A stretch of DNA of 64,000 bases from Tritrichomonas musculus (lineage: Eukaryota > Parabasalia > Tritrichomonadida > Tritrichomonadidae): contig JAPFFF010000044.1 of NCBI GenBank assembly GCA_039105265.1, positions 620,001 to 684,000 on the forward strand. The letters run 5' to 3'. How positions within the stretch are numbered: position 1 is the stretch's first letter; the number at the start of each line of letters is the position of its first letter. Positions 56,701-64,000 of this stretch are shown here, piece by piece. Both the position numbers and the translations under genes were made by a program. Under the pieces are notes generated by a model, which saw only the letters and a program-made list of their open reading frames with translations, did not search any database and had not been told where the DNA came from.

Positions 56701-58289
56701 AATTTACCATCACATTTATTAACATGTTGTTCAAATCGTTTATGATTATTAATTCCTCTAACAACATATGATTTGCATTTAGGACAAACTAACAAACCAG
56801 TTAATTTTTCAGCATCTTTGATATACATAATATGAAGAATTTGACCTTTAGAATAAAGTAAGGCATTAAATGTTGTGTATGATTTATCAAAAAACCATTG
56901 TTCAGATATGTCATATAAACCAGTACCAAAATATTCATAAATATTAACATTGATTTTATGCTTTTGTGCTGAAAGTTTCATTTCTTCCATTGTTGTACCA
57001 TCATAATTATTCAAGAAATTAAGAGCTTCATTTGTGATTTTTGTTTTATATGGAAATCCATGTTCTTCACATAAAAGACGCCGTGCATGATTTGTTCGGT
57101 CATTTAATTTATAACTTTTATAATTTAATAATTTTGGATTAACACAAACAGCTAAAAAACGATACCAACACATTTTATCATCTTCATTATCAGTAATGAT
57201 AAGTTTTGATTTGACAAGTTCTTCAGGAAGCTGTAATTTACCAGTAATTTTAACTAATCGTGAAATCGTAAATGCAACTGATGAAACAAAAGTAAGTTTA
57301 ACTGATGACTCAGAAACTTCATAGTTATGAAGAACAGACTCAATATAAAATTTTATTTTTTCAAGGTCGGAATTTGTTTGAACAGTTATAGGAATATTTG
57401 ATGAATATTTATAATTGATTGCATTAATTACTCGTTTTTCGTAATCATAACGGATTATTTCGTCATGCTGTTTTATGGGTATTTCAAAGATACCAGATAA
57501 TTCAAAAGTTAACTTAAAAGGTTTCCGTTCTGATTTAAAGACTATATCTTCAAGGTAATTAAATATCTCATCAATGGTTGAAAATGAATTCAGATAATAA
57601 ACAACTATTGGATCTTTATTTTGGTTTTTGGTAACAACTTCTTGATCCTTTAATGCTTTTCTATGTTGTTCAAGTAAATTTAAAGCAAGTTCATATTCAT
57701 GTGGAACATTGACAACTAAGTAGTCAATATCTTTACTTTGAAAATCATGACCAAAGTCTTTGAAGAAATTAATTAATTCTTCATTCTGGGCTTCAAATAA
57801 CTTTTGAGCATATGGTTTTAATGGTTTCATTTCTTTTGGAGGAAGTGGTTTAAGTAATGGTTTATTTTTTAAAAGTTCATCAAGCATACGTTTATAATTT
57901 GCTTTTTGGGTATGAATGACAGATTTTTCATTATTGATTTGAGAAACAAATTTGGTTTGTGTTTGTTGCTTATGTAATTCATCAATTGAATTTTTAATTT
58001 TAAGTTTATGCAAATTATTATAGAAATATTCATCTGAATCGATGTATTTGTGTGGAGGTTTTGGTGATGGAATATTTAATCCTTTAGCGAACCAATACAT
58101 TGAATTATAATCATTTTCTCCATCATATCCTCTATCTAAAATATCTTGTACTATTGAGTCAATCAAATTTTCACGTAAATCTTTTTCATTATTAAATTCA
58201 TTTTTCCATTCATCAATGGTTGCATTATCATTATGAACTAAATTATCAAGTTCAATTAATTTTTCTATTGGTGTTTTATCTAATTTCAT
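53706..58289 (-). CDS. POLB: Protein-primed-type family B DNA polymerase with embedded HNH-like domain
   Basis: 1527 residues. A zinc-finger-like CPKC...HVNKC lies near residue 500. The 3'-5' exonuclease motifs are YDFETM (about 571), FNSSRFD (about 680) and YNDNDVEMM (about 815). An HNH/treble-clef-like block (CHLCGEHF, TLDRINNDIGHE, CASCNQLRN) sits at about 925-970. The GG linker (EGITGGLS) and the polymerase motifs DFNSLYPS (about 1058), KISMNGSYG (about 1253) and SADTDSAYF (about 1352) follow. This is the Maverick replicative polymerase, expected to use a protein primer at the inverted repeats. The large N-terminal about 550 residues are unassigned. A hairpin-bearing segment lies at 53975-53985. 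Confidence 0.96.
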   Translation of the reverse strand: MKLDKTPIEKLIELDNLVHNDNATIDEWKNEFNNEKDLRENLIDSIVQDILDRGYDGENDYNSMYWFAKGLNIPSPKPPHKYIDSDEYFYNNLHKLKIKNSIDELHKQQTQTKFVSQINNEKSVIHTQKANYKRMLDELLKNKPLLKPLPPKEMKPLKPYAQKLFEAQNEELINFFKDFGHDFQSKDIDYLVVNVPHEYELALNLLEQHRKALKDQEVVTKNQNKDPIVVYYLNSFSTIDEIFNYLEDIVFKSERKPFKLTFELSGIFEIPIKQHDEIIRYDYEKRVINAINYKYSSNIPITVQTNSDLEKIKFYIESVLHNYEVSESSVKLTFVSSVAFTISRLVKITGKLQLPEELVKSKLIITDNEDDKMCWYRFLAVCVNPKLLNYKSYKLNDRTNHARRLLCEEHGFPYKTKITNEALNFLNNYDGTTMEEMKLSAQKHKINVNIYEYFGTGLYDISEQWFFDKSYTTFNALLYSKGQILHIMYIKDAEKLTGLLVCPKCKSYVVRGINNHKRFEQHVNKCDGKFKKNFIVEKQSLPYCPHILSNSVYEYCLAHNLQFKPQEYYMTYDFETMEQSINESLTKSTTINSRLIPLSVSCCIKFSSGTLTKHFDARDKDFIIHWIEYMFNQAHLIINDKINFYKQMLNIEDPKDIVHDLETVTVFGFNSSRFDSNLFKQYFNHKGENCSWSVDNNSLIGSSTALKQFILKSDKISLRFIDAQAFIAGGTLKQFGIDFGGESNSSKGVFPYEAVNTENFNVVLSQSQPFEYKDFYSYLGQRFLITEEEYKLYLEDSKRFNTRWDYLLSYNDNDVEMMIKPIDNLINLNAQYNVDLISNLSLSKNSVCIKYALAYKDFDPSIDYNIINTSNTFIPSLNWWSYKCDSYYYQDERFNKLNPNKPQRNLNKVVSEDDFDEFMKLYNNPSTGKCHLCGEHFTNHNKPTLDRINNDIGHELSNCLLACASCNQLRNRSDDKVTRLRIQLNKYCRLHKLPSTLSNEKEYYDLREGITGGLSMVMHRKNIRGVSHINKFKFEHNKVISYDTPHIVSHVVGVDFNSLYPSSFSSNYHEFNPYHGGIMYMPGSLITRFECYDENGNKKDEVYKKCMNIIYTKHRYEPNPELIFRAKVKLECPLNKINDLINFPPVFRNFDIKNTEDVIGSYMYQYGKKNKISVIDKTDTKLTMTLDTMGEFKSFGCYYLWFLIDHGLKVIDILNLSLYEANKAFHPFVNEFMRKRQDIIAGKSSGNEKFYKISMNGSYGYDGMNTEKYSKVKICDSDKAYQSIVSDTYINGSRIADDTFLIQSNPKSFRCKTCIQTAFFTLDNAKFWYLTFIYDFMFKCLDTNKFHLTSADTDSAYFAIAGNMNESNDQVFKHIIKDQQFYDENIYKFMPDPSINTVYDEKKILGCCVEKYGDNQVALCPKCYTIWNNAFIDAQGKAHEGVTKSLKLKGVSLKTNKIVSSDYKDILDNQSVKSGKNINLQMNHNMMSKITINKNALTGFHNKMIVLPNEACAPFIKGLRANNYEVL
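53975..53985. other. AAA-triloop hairpin inside the polymerase gene
   Basis: GGGCTTTGCCC; on the coding strand GGGC-AAA-GCCC. One of four such hairpins inside element 2 ORFs. It keeps the frame open and encodes AQGKAHE. Confidence 0.7.
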
Positions 58290-58399
58290 TTAGGTGGAAA
58301 TAAAAATTTAAAAAATTAAAAATTAATTAGATTTATTTTTGGATATGTGATATAAAAATAAATGATAAAATAATTTTATAATTTGTGGTGAACGTTTAT

Positions 58400-58734
58400 T
58401 TAAAAAAATTTTTTTCGATTTGTGTGAAACTTTGAAAAGTTTGAGCCATTGGCGAAGTATTCAATTTATCAGACATTTCGGAAATAACGTATTTATAAAA
58501 TTTTATAAATTTGTGAGCGTATTCAAATTATCAGACATTTCGGAAATAACGTATTTTTTAAAATTTTTTAGTTCTGTGAGAGTATTCAAATTATCAGACA
58601 TTTAATTCAAATTATCAGACATTTAATTCAATTTATCAGACATTTCGGAAATAACGAATTTGTAAAATTTTTTCGACTTATGTGAGTATTCAATTTATCA
58701 GACACTTCAGATAACGTAAATTTAATCATTTACG
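58400..58734 (-). repeat. Right subterminal repeats of element 2
   Basis: About six copies of the TTATCAGACATTTCGGAAAT unit, reverse-complementary to the left subterminal family, in a different arrangement. The inner end shares AACGTTTATTTAAAAAAATT with the left side. Confidence 0.88.
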
Positions 58735-59066
58735 TATAAAATTTATGATTTCAAGCCGCTTTGCGGCTGGTCAAATGCCTTTTTGACTTTTGAGATTTGA
58801 GGATGAAATTTATGAAAATCATTTATGAAGGGGTGATGAATCAGTGGTGAAATTAAATTTTAAAAAATTTGTAATAATATTATCACATATAACAAAATTT
58901 ATTGATTTAAAATTAATATGTAGATAAGGCGTGAATTAAAATAATGATATCATAGATTCTAAAAAGCAGTGAGTTGCGGATTGGTGAAATCATTATATAT
59001 AGAATAACTGTGTAATGTGACGTGAACAATTATTAACCCCCCACTGCTTATCTCATATACACTACT
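58735..59066 (-). repeat. Right terminal inverted repeat of element 2 (core)
   Basis: 332 bp, the reverse complement of 37414-37746 with about 3-4 differences. It includes the hairpin AGCCGCTTTGCGGCT at 58754-58768 and ends in CTTATCTCATATACACTACT. Confidence 0.95.
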
Positions 59067-59701
59067 GCCTTGGAACCGGAAAAGCATCCCCGCCCATACT
59101 TGCTACAGGCTGTAATTTCATTGGAATCGAACCTGGTGAAAAACTTACTGCTCTTGCAAAAGAAAAACTTCAAAAGTTCGATAATTTTTCTTGTCAGAAC
59201 CACACCCTGCAAGAATACGAGTGCCCAGAGCATTCATTTGATCTAATCTATGCTGCCACAGCATTCCACTGGATTCCTGAGGAATATGGCTATAAAAGAG
59301 TATTTAATCTTCTAAAAAAAGGCGGCGTGTTTGCCAGATTTGCCTACCATGCAGGATGTGACAAAGAACGTAAGGAACTGACAGAACAGATTCAATCTTT
59401 CTATCAAAAATGTATGCCACGTGATAAATATAAAGAATTCTCAGAAACAGATGCAGAACGGTTAAGCAAACTTGCTGAAAAATACGGATTCATCAACACC
59501 CGTTATTTCCTATATCATGTAACAAAGGATTTCACTGCAGATGAGTACATGGCGCTGCTCAGAACATATCCGGATCACATGTCTTTGGATGAAGAGAAGC
59601 GAAGATTGCTTTTCGATGGAATTCATTCTGCAATTTCTCAAAATGGAGGAATAATTACGGTGTATTACACAATGGACCTGGAACTGGCTGAAAAACCATA
59701 A
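59067..59701 (+). pseudogene. SAM-dependent methyltransferase, 3' part (split by element 2)
   Basis: Begins with the GCCTT target duplicate and continues the motif I frame as LGTGKASPPILATGC, then motif II-like IGIEPGEKLTALAKEKL, the SFDLIYAATAFHW motif IV region, and a C-terminal helical domain ending DLELAEKP. About 211 codons remain. Together with the 46-codon 5' part the layout is that of a bacterial-type class I methyltransferase (ubiE/arsM-like group, substrate unknown). Codon use and GC content differ from neighbours, which suggests lateral transfer from a bacterium. Without its start it is probably silent. Confidence 0.87.
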
Positions 59702-60213
59702 ATATATATATAGAAAAATGAAAAAGTTCGTGTATATTTTTTTTGACATTCCATGATGACAATATTTGATAAAGCTGATAGATATTTTTATCTTGTGACA
59801 ATTAAAATATTATTTTCTATTATAACATGTCTATTTCTTATTACTTTGGGACGATATTATTATATATCTCACTTTTGCAAATTGAATATTTTCCAAATTG
59901 ATGCATTGATAAAAATAAAACAAAATATCAATAACAATATTTAACATACACATTAAATATATAATTATTATTTGTTAATATGCTTATTTTAATGATATAA
60001 ATGAAAAATATATGAAATTTTAATATTCATTCAATTAATGATATGTGCGTGCAGCTATAAATATTTTGTAATATGTTTTCTTATTATAATATAATTATGA
60101 AACTCACAATAAATAAATATATAATAAAAAAATATATAATTGCTGAATATTTATAACGATATTTATGATTTATTTTATACTCCAAATTGGCTTTAAAATG
60201 ATCGTTTTCTTAT

Positions 60214-60246
<33 letters not shown>

Positions 60247-61195
60247 ATAGAGCTCGGAGAAAAAGGGATTTCCTTTTTGAAAATAAAGAATTATATTTAT
60301 AAAACATATTTATTTTGATGTGAATAAGTTATATCTGAAAGCATCCACTTTTTCGAAAAAAATTTGTTTTTTTAAAAAAAAGTGGCTTTTTTATAAAAAG
60401 GTTTATTTTTGAATATTTTTTTTTTTATAAAAAAAAAGCTTCTTTGCGAAAAGCTTTTGTGTGTGCAAAAAGTAAAATCATATCAATAAGTTTCGATCAT
60501 TTCAAATAAAAAATTTAATTAAAATCATAAATTCCTTTTGAAATATAAATTGATAGAGAAAATTTGTTTAACAAGAATTATTTAATAAAAATATATATTT
60601 AGATATTATTCAAATCATAAAGAATGATATTTGATGTATAAATTATAAAGTACTCGTAATCATTGCTTATGATCAAACTATATTCAAATTTTGAAGCATT
60701 CTAATGATATAGAAAATATCATTTGCTTCATTAAACTGTGAGGCACTTTCCAATCTTGTTAAATGATGCTTTTGATGCAGACAGTTTAAATAGGGAATGA
60801 AAATAATTGTTTTGTCCTCAAAATATAGTTTTTTCCACCAATTATAACGTTTTTTTAATATGAATAAATAACGTATTCAAAAATCAAAATCAAATAATAC
60901 ATTTATAAGATCTTGTTTTTTTTAAAAGAAAATCTATATTAAAAAAAATTGTTCATATAAAAAAGACTTGGTGTTTCGAAAAAAGAAAATTATTTCGCAA
61001 AAAAAAGATCATTTTAAGAAGTATTTTTCATTTTAAAAAGAATACAAATTTTTTAAACGAAAAAATTATTTCACAAAAAAATGTTTTTACAGACAAACCT
61101 TTTTCTTTTCGAAAAAAAATGGATTTTTAAAACATATGGATCTTAAAGATATGTAAAAGTTTTGTAAATATGGAAATTCCTTTTTCGCCGATCTC

Positions 61196-61227
<32 letters not shown>

Positions 61228-61360
61228 AATAAAAATAAAAATAAAAATCAAAATACCAACTTAAATCTTTAACGTTAAATATAGTTTAAAAGATAAATAT
61301 TTATTTGTTATTACAATAAAAAATGTTAGATATTAAGATATGATTAAAATATAAAGTTGG
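59702..61360. other. AT-rich intergenic region with homopolymers and microsatellite
   Basis: No gene is recognised. There is a run of about 30 A at 60215-60244 followed by TAATAGAGCTCGGAG, an (AAT)n tract at about 61197-61222 continuing into AAATA repeats, and several imperfect A/T-rich hairpins near 60350-60450 and 60960-61110. The short readings here are compositional. Confidence 0.5.
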
Positions 61361-61925
61361 ATTCAAAAAGCTTGGGACAACCTTTCAAAATATTTCTGAT
61401 AAAAGTGGAAAACAAAATCTAATTTTTATTCAAATTTTTTATTATAATAATTCGAAAGCCCCCTTCGATTTCTCAACAAAAATGCAAATTCCATTTTATT
61501 TCGTGCAAGAAGATATACCACAAAGATACTCCTTTTGAAATATTTGCTTTCAAGCCCTTCCATATGTATACATATCAATATCACAAAAAAAAAGACATAA
61601 AAAAGTACAAAAAACGAATCAAAATCCAACGAAAAACTTAAATCTGCTATCTTTATGTTGCTTCTCTTTTTTTTTTACCCCTTTTTTTCCCTTTTTTGAA
61701 TTTTTTTGAGAGAAGTTCAGAAAAAAAATCATTCAGGTTGAGACAAATTTGAATACTTTTCATTCAATATTGAAAAAGTAGTCCCAACTTGATTGAAATA
61801 AAAAGGTTGTAAAAAATCGTGTATCAAATCCCCACACTTTTTTTTGACCTTTCGACCGTTTACTCCTTGAAATGTGAAATAAAATAATTTATTCAGATGT
61901 TTTGAAGTCATATTCTATTATTAAT
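61361..61925. other. AT-rich flank of the transposase remnant
   Basis: The minus strand has two short open stretches (FVVYLLARNKMEFAFLLRNR near 61490 and GTTFSILNEKYSNLSQPE near 61760) that might be decayed ends of the transposase downstream or chance. The words TTGGGACAAC (61373) and GTCCCAAC (61781) are in opposite orientation and could be remnants of terminal repeats. No firm call is made. Confidence 0.3.
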
Positions 61926-62440
61926 TCACCATTTGTTTGGTTGATCATTGAAATTTTGGGAGGAGTAACTTTGGGAAAATCTATTCCTAAATAGTGAAGG
62001 TGAGAACATGGCAACTCCTATCATTGAAGATATCAACAATGAATCTCCACAGTTACATGAATTTTCATTCATATTTGTTTCATAATTATTTATCATTTCA
62101 TTCATTATATCTGCAGGTGTATATTTTACAATTCTTTTTATTTTTCTTTGATAAATCAAAATATTTTGATGAAAATTCGATTTGAAATTATGATCACGAT
62201 CAATAATTTCAATTATAATTCTCCTTATTGAGGTCAAAAGCTCATTTCGTCTGGGAGTATAAGCATTCATGTGACCGTGGCAACTTTCTATTTGATTCGT
62301 GCAAGACGGCATTCGAAACCAGTACCGTTCTTGCATTGAAACAGTTTTCCAAAGCAGAGAGTTATCAATGATAATTTCGTTATCTATAAAGTCAAGTCCA
62401 GCTTTTTTTAGAATATTCTTTAATTTTTTTTTTAAAATAA
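61926..62440 (-). pseudogene. Mutator-like (MULE) transposase, C-terminal remnant
   Basis: A minus-strand frame of about 170 codons reads GLDFIDNEIIIDNSLLWKTV, then MQERYWFRMPSCTNQIESCHGHMN and NELLTSIRRIIIEIIDRDHNFK. The TN-x-IES-x-HGHMN motif and the following helical segment resemble the C-terminal part of MULE transposases, in which Asn/Glu-Ser after the catalytic region is typical. The catalytic DDE core is absent upstream, so this is a truncated copy. The ATG-started part is 61926-62336. A cysteine pair (NSCNCGDSLL) near the end may be a zinc-binding relic. Confidence 0.6.
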
Positions 62441-62705
62441 GTAAAAGAATTCAAAAAAATGAGAGAAAATAAGAAAGTTTGAGAGGAAATAATTATGGCA
62501 AAGAGTACATAAAAAAGAGGTCTAATATATATTATGAAATGCATTTATATCTATATTATTCATCTATTTTCACATATTATTAAAAAATAATTCAGTAATT
62601 TTGCATTTTTAAAGAAATCTTTAAAATCATTAAAATAACGTATTTTGATCGTCTACCCGCACATAAAAAAAAATAAAAATTTTAGACCTAATTGATATCA
62701 ATTAA

Positions 62706-64000
62706 ATGTCTTATCTTTTTGGAAAACATCATCATCGGAGCACAGAGAATTCACCGTCATTTGGTACGATGTGTTTTATTCAAAATAATACATTTAAAAT
62801 GACGAATGCAGAATCTGTTAAAATCAAAGGAGTACAACATGGCTTAATTGTTAATTTTGAAATTATACAAACATTTTATCATACCGAAAAAAGCATACAA
62901 GAAGTTCGTTATATTATTCCTAATGATCATAAATTTTGCATCTATGGTATTACTTTTTCAATTAATGAAAAAATAATCGAAACAAGACTAAAACCAAAAG
63001 AAGAAGCCCAATTAACGTACACAGAAGCTGTTAATTCAGGAAAAAAAGCAGTTTACGCAGCAAATAATGCATATGGATTAACAGAGATTCAAGTAGGTAA
63101 TATCGAGCCAAATGAGAAATGTAGAGTAATAATAAATGCAGCATTTACAGCCCAAGGAACTATAGAAAATAAATTTTTTATCAAATTTCCGCTTGATGTT
63201 TACACTCCATCTGGTTCTGTTGGTTGTTTAGACGCTATTAATTCAAATTTTTCGTTTAAAATACAATGTGACACGAAAAACATCTCAAAAGTTACATCAA
63301 ATGTAGAAAGTGGCACTTTTGATGAATTACAAAAGATATTTTCTATTCAAGGTCAAATTAATGAGAAATCGATAATTATTAATTTTGAAACAAAAGAAAA
63401 TATTCAAAGTTCGATCTTAATACCATATTCTAATTCAGTTAAATATGATTACTGCGCCATTACAATTGCATCACCTCCATCTTCCAAAATTATTAATAAT
63501 AATGAATTCATATTTGTTGTAGATGTCAGCGGATCGATGTATGGGGACAAAATATTACGAGCTTCTGAGTGCCTTGATTTGTTTATCCACTCTATTCCAC
63601 CAGGATCATATTTTAATATATATCTATTTGAGTCAAAATTCCAAAAAGTATTCAATAAATCGGTCCAGTACACAGAAGAAACGGCACAAAAGGGGCTAGA
63701 AGTAGCCAATAACCTTAATAATAGCCACGGAGGCACAAACATATTCGACCCACTTTCTGATATTTTTGCCGATCAAAACCGCCATGGGCAACGTCAAATT
63801 TTCATCATGACAGATGGCGAAGTTGAAAACTCACTACAAATTATCCAGCTCATTTCAAAGAACTCAAAAAACAATCGTTGCTTCACAATTGGAATTGGAA
63901 ATTTTTGCGATGCGGGACTCGTCGAAGGAATGGCGAAAGTTTCAGGCGGAAAAAGTGACTTTGTTAGTGATGGTGACATGTTAAGTGAAAAAGTTATACC
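62706..64000 (+). CDS. VIT and von Willebrand factor A domain protein, 3' end outside the window
   Basis: Open from the ATG at 62706 to the window end (431 codons). Residues 1-30 are a polar leader (MSYLFGKHHHRSTENSP). A VIT domain spans about 35-160 (INEKIIETRLKPKEEA, AVYAANNAYGLTEIQVGNIEP). A VWA domain starts near 265 with a complete MIDAS site: DVSGS (about 273-277), GGTN threonine (about 344) and TDGEV aspartate (about 369). VIT-VWA proteins (inter-alpha-trypsin-inhibitor heavy chain / PARP4 type) mediate metal-dependent protein binding and are abundant in trichomonads. No signal peptide is seen, so it is probably intracellular. Confidence 0.9.
   Translation, partial: MSYLFGKHHHRSTENSPSFGTMCFIQNNTFKMTNAESVKIKGVQHGLIVNFEIIQTFYHTEKSIQEVRYIIPNDHKFCIYGITFSINEKIIETRLKPKEEAQLTYTEAVNSGKKAVYAANNAYGLTEIQVGNIEPNEKCRVIINAAFTAQGTIENKFFIKFPLDVYTPSGSVGCLDAINSNFSFKIQCDTKNISKVTSNVESGTFDELQKIFSIQGQINEKSIIINFETKENIQSSILIPYSNSVKYDYCAITIASPPSSKIINNNEFIFVVDVSGSMYGDKILRASECLDLFIHSIPPGSYFNIYLFESKFQKVFNKSVQYTEETAQKGLEVANNLNNSHGGTNIFDPLSDIFADQNRHGQRQIFIMTDGEVENSLQIIQLISKNSKNNRCFTIGIGNFCDAGLVEGMAKVSGGKSDFVSDGDMLSEKVI

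Larger units (their letters stand above)
37414..59066. mobile_element. Maverick/Polinton element 2, looks whole
   Basis: 21,653 bp, bounded by inverted repeats that begin AGTAGTGTATATGAGATAAG and flanked by a 5-bp target duplication GCCTT. It carries the expected Maverick set: family B DNA polymerase, rve integrase, packaging ATPase, major and candidate minor capsid proteins and a fibre, plus small conserved proteins. The 333-bp core repeats differ at only about 3-4 positions and the main genes are uninterrupted, so the insertion looks recent. No adenain-type protease was recognised. The 5'-AG...CT-3' termini and 5-6 bp duplications fit the family. Confidence 0.95.

Noticed and set aside
59753-59944. 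Small ORF of 63 codons with a membrane-like segment
   Set aside because: A/T-driven composition in an intergenic region, with no start signal and no homologue in the window.
60215-60244. Poly(A) tract as the tail of a retroposed copy
   Set aside because: No coding or repeat sequence with a matching 5' side or target duplication was found next to it; a simple homopolymer is more likely.

Overview
The window looks like genomic DNA of a parabasalid protist (Trichomonas / Tritrichomonas type). It is very AT-rich and its host genes show no introns. The host genes are families expanded in trichomonads: a TKL-like kinase with a coiled-coil tail, a BTB-like plus F5/8-type-C (discoidin) protein, a VIT/VWA protein and an ankyrin-type protein. 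Two host genes carry an identical 14-bp initiator-like start (TCATTTTTTAAATG), and several stop codons lie inside a TAAA, the trichomonad polyadenylation signal. The exact species cannot be fixed from the sequence alone.

Most of the window is two different Maverick/Polinton virus-like elements. Element 1 fills the left side. It runs off the left edge and ends at 27001, where it interrupts an ankyrin-type host gene. It carries two tandem major capsid genes, a minor capsid candidate, several fibre-like ORFs, small virion-type proteins and a giant ORF of about 2951 residues next to its right end. Its polymerase, integrase and ATPase are not in the window. This copy looks degraded, with several breaks. 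Element 2 (37414-59066, 21,653 bp) looks whole. It has inverted repeats that are about 99% identical and a 5-bp target duplication (GCCTT). It encodes a packaging ATPase, capsid proteins, a 1987-residue fibre, an rve integrase and a protein-primed-type family B DNA polymerase. It sits inside motif I of a bacterial-type SAM methyltransferase gene, so the two halves of that gene flank the element.

The two elements share a collinear morphogenesis block: small helical protein, 44-46 aa membrane microprotein, MAFGS-type amphipathic protein, major capsid, minor capsid, fibre, small conserved protein. Their sequences are strongly diverged except for a segment of about 395 bp in the fibre genes that is close to 90% identical, which suggests recent module exchange.

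Between the elements (27-37.4 kb) lie the truncated ankyrin-type gene, the kinase, a 1.5-kb minisatellite of 22-bp units that starts at the kinase stop codon, a decayed GH20 beta-hexosaminidase, a small hypothetical gene, a 1.2-kb terminal-inverted-repeat element with a 9-bp duplication (Mutator-like MITE) and the BTB/discoidin gene. To the right of element 2 are the methyltransferase 3' part, an AT-rich gap, a Mutator-type transposase remnant and the 5' part of a VIT/VWA gene that runs off the right edge.
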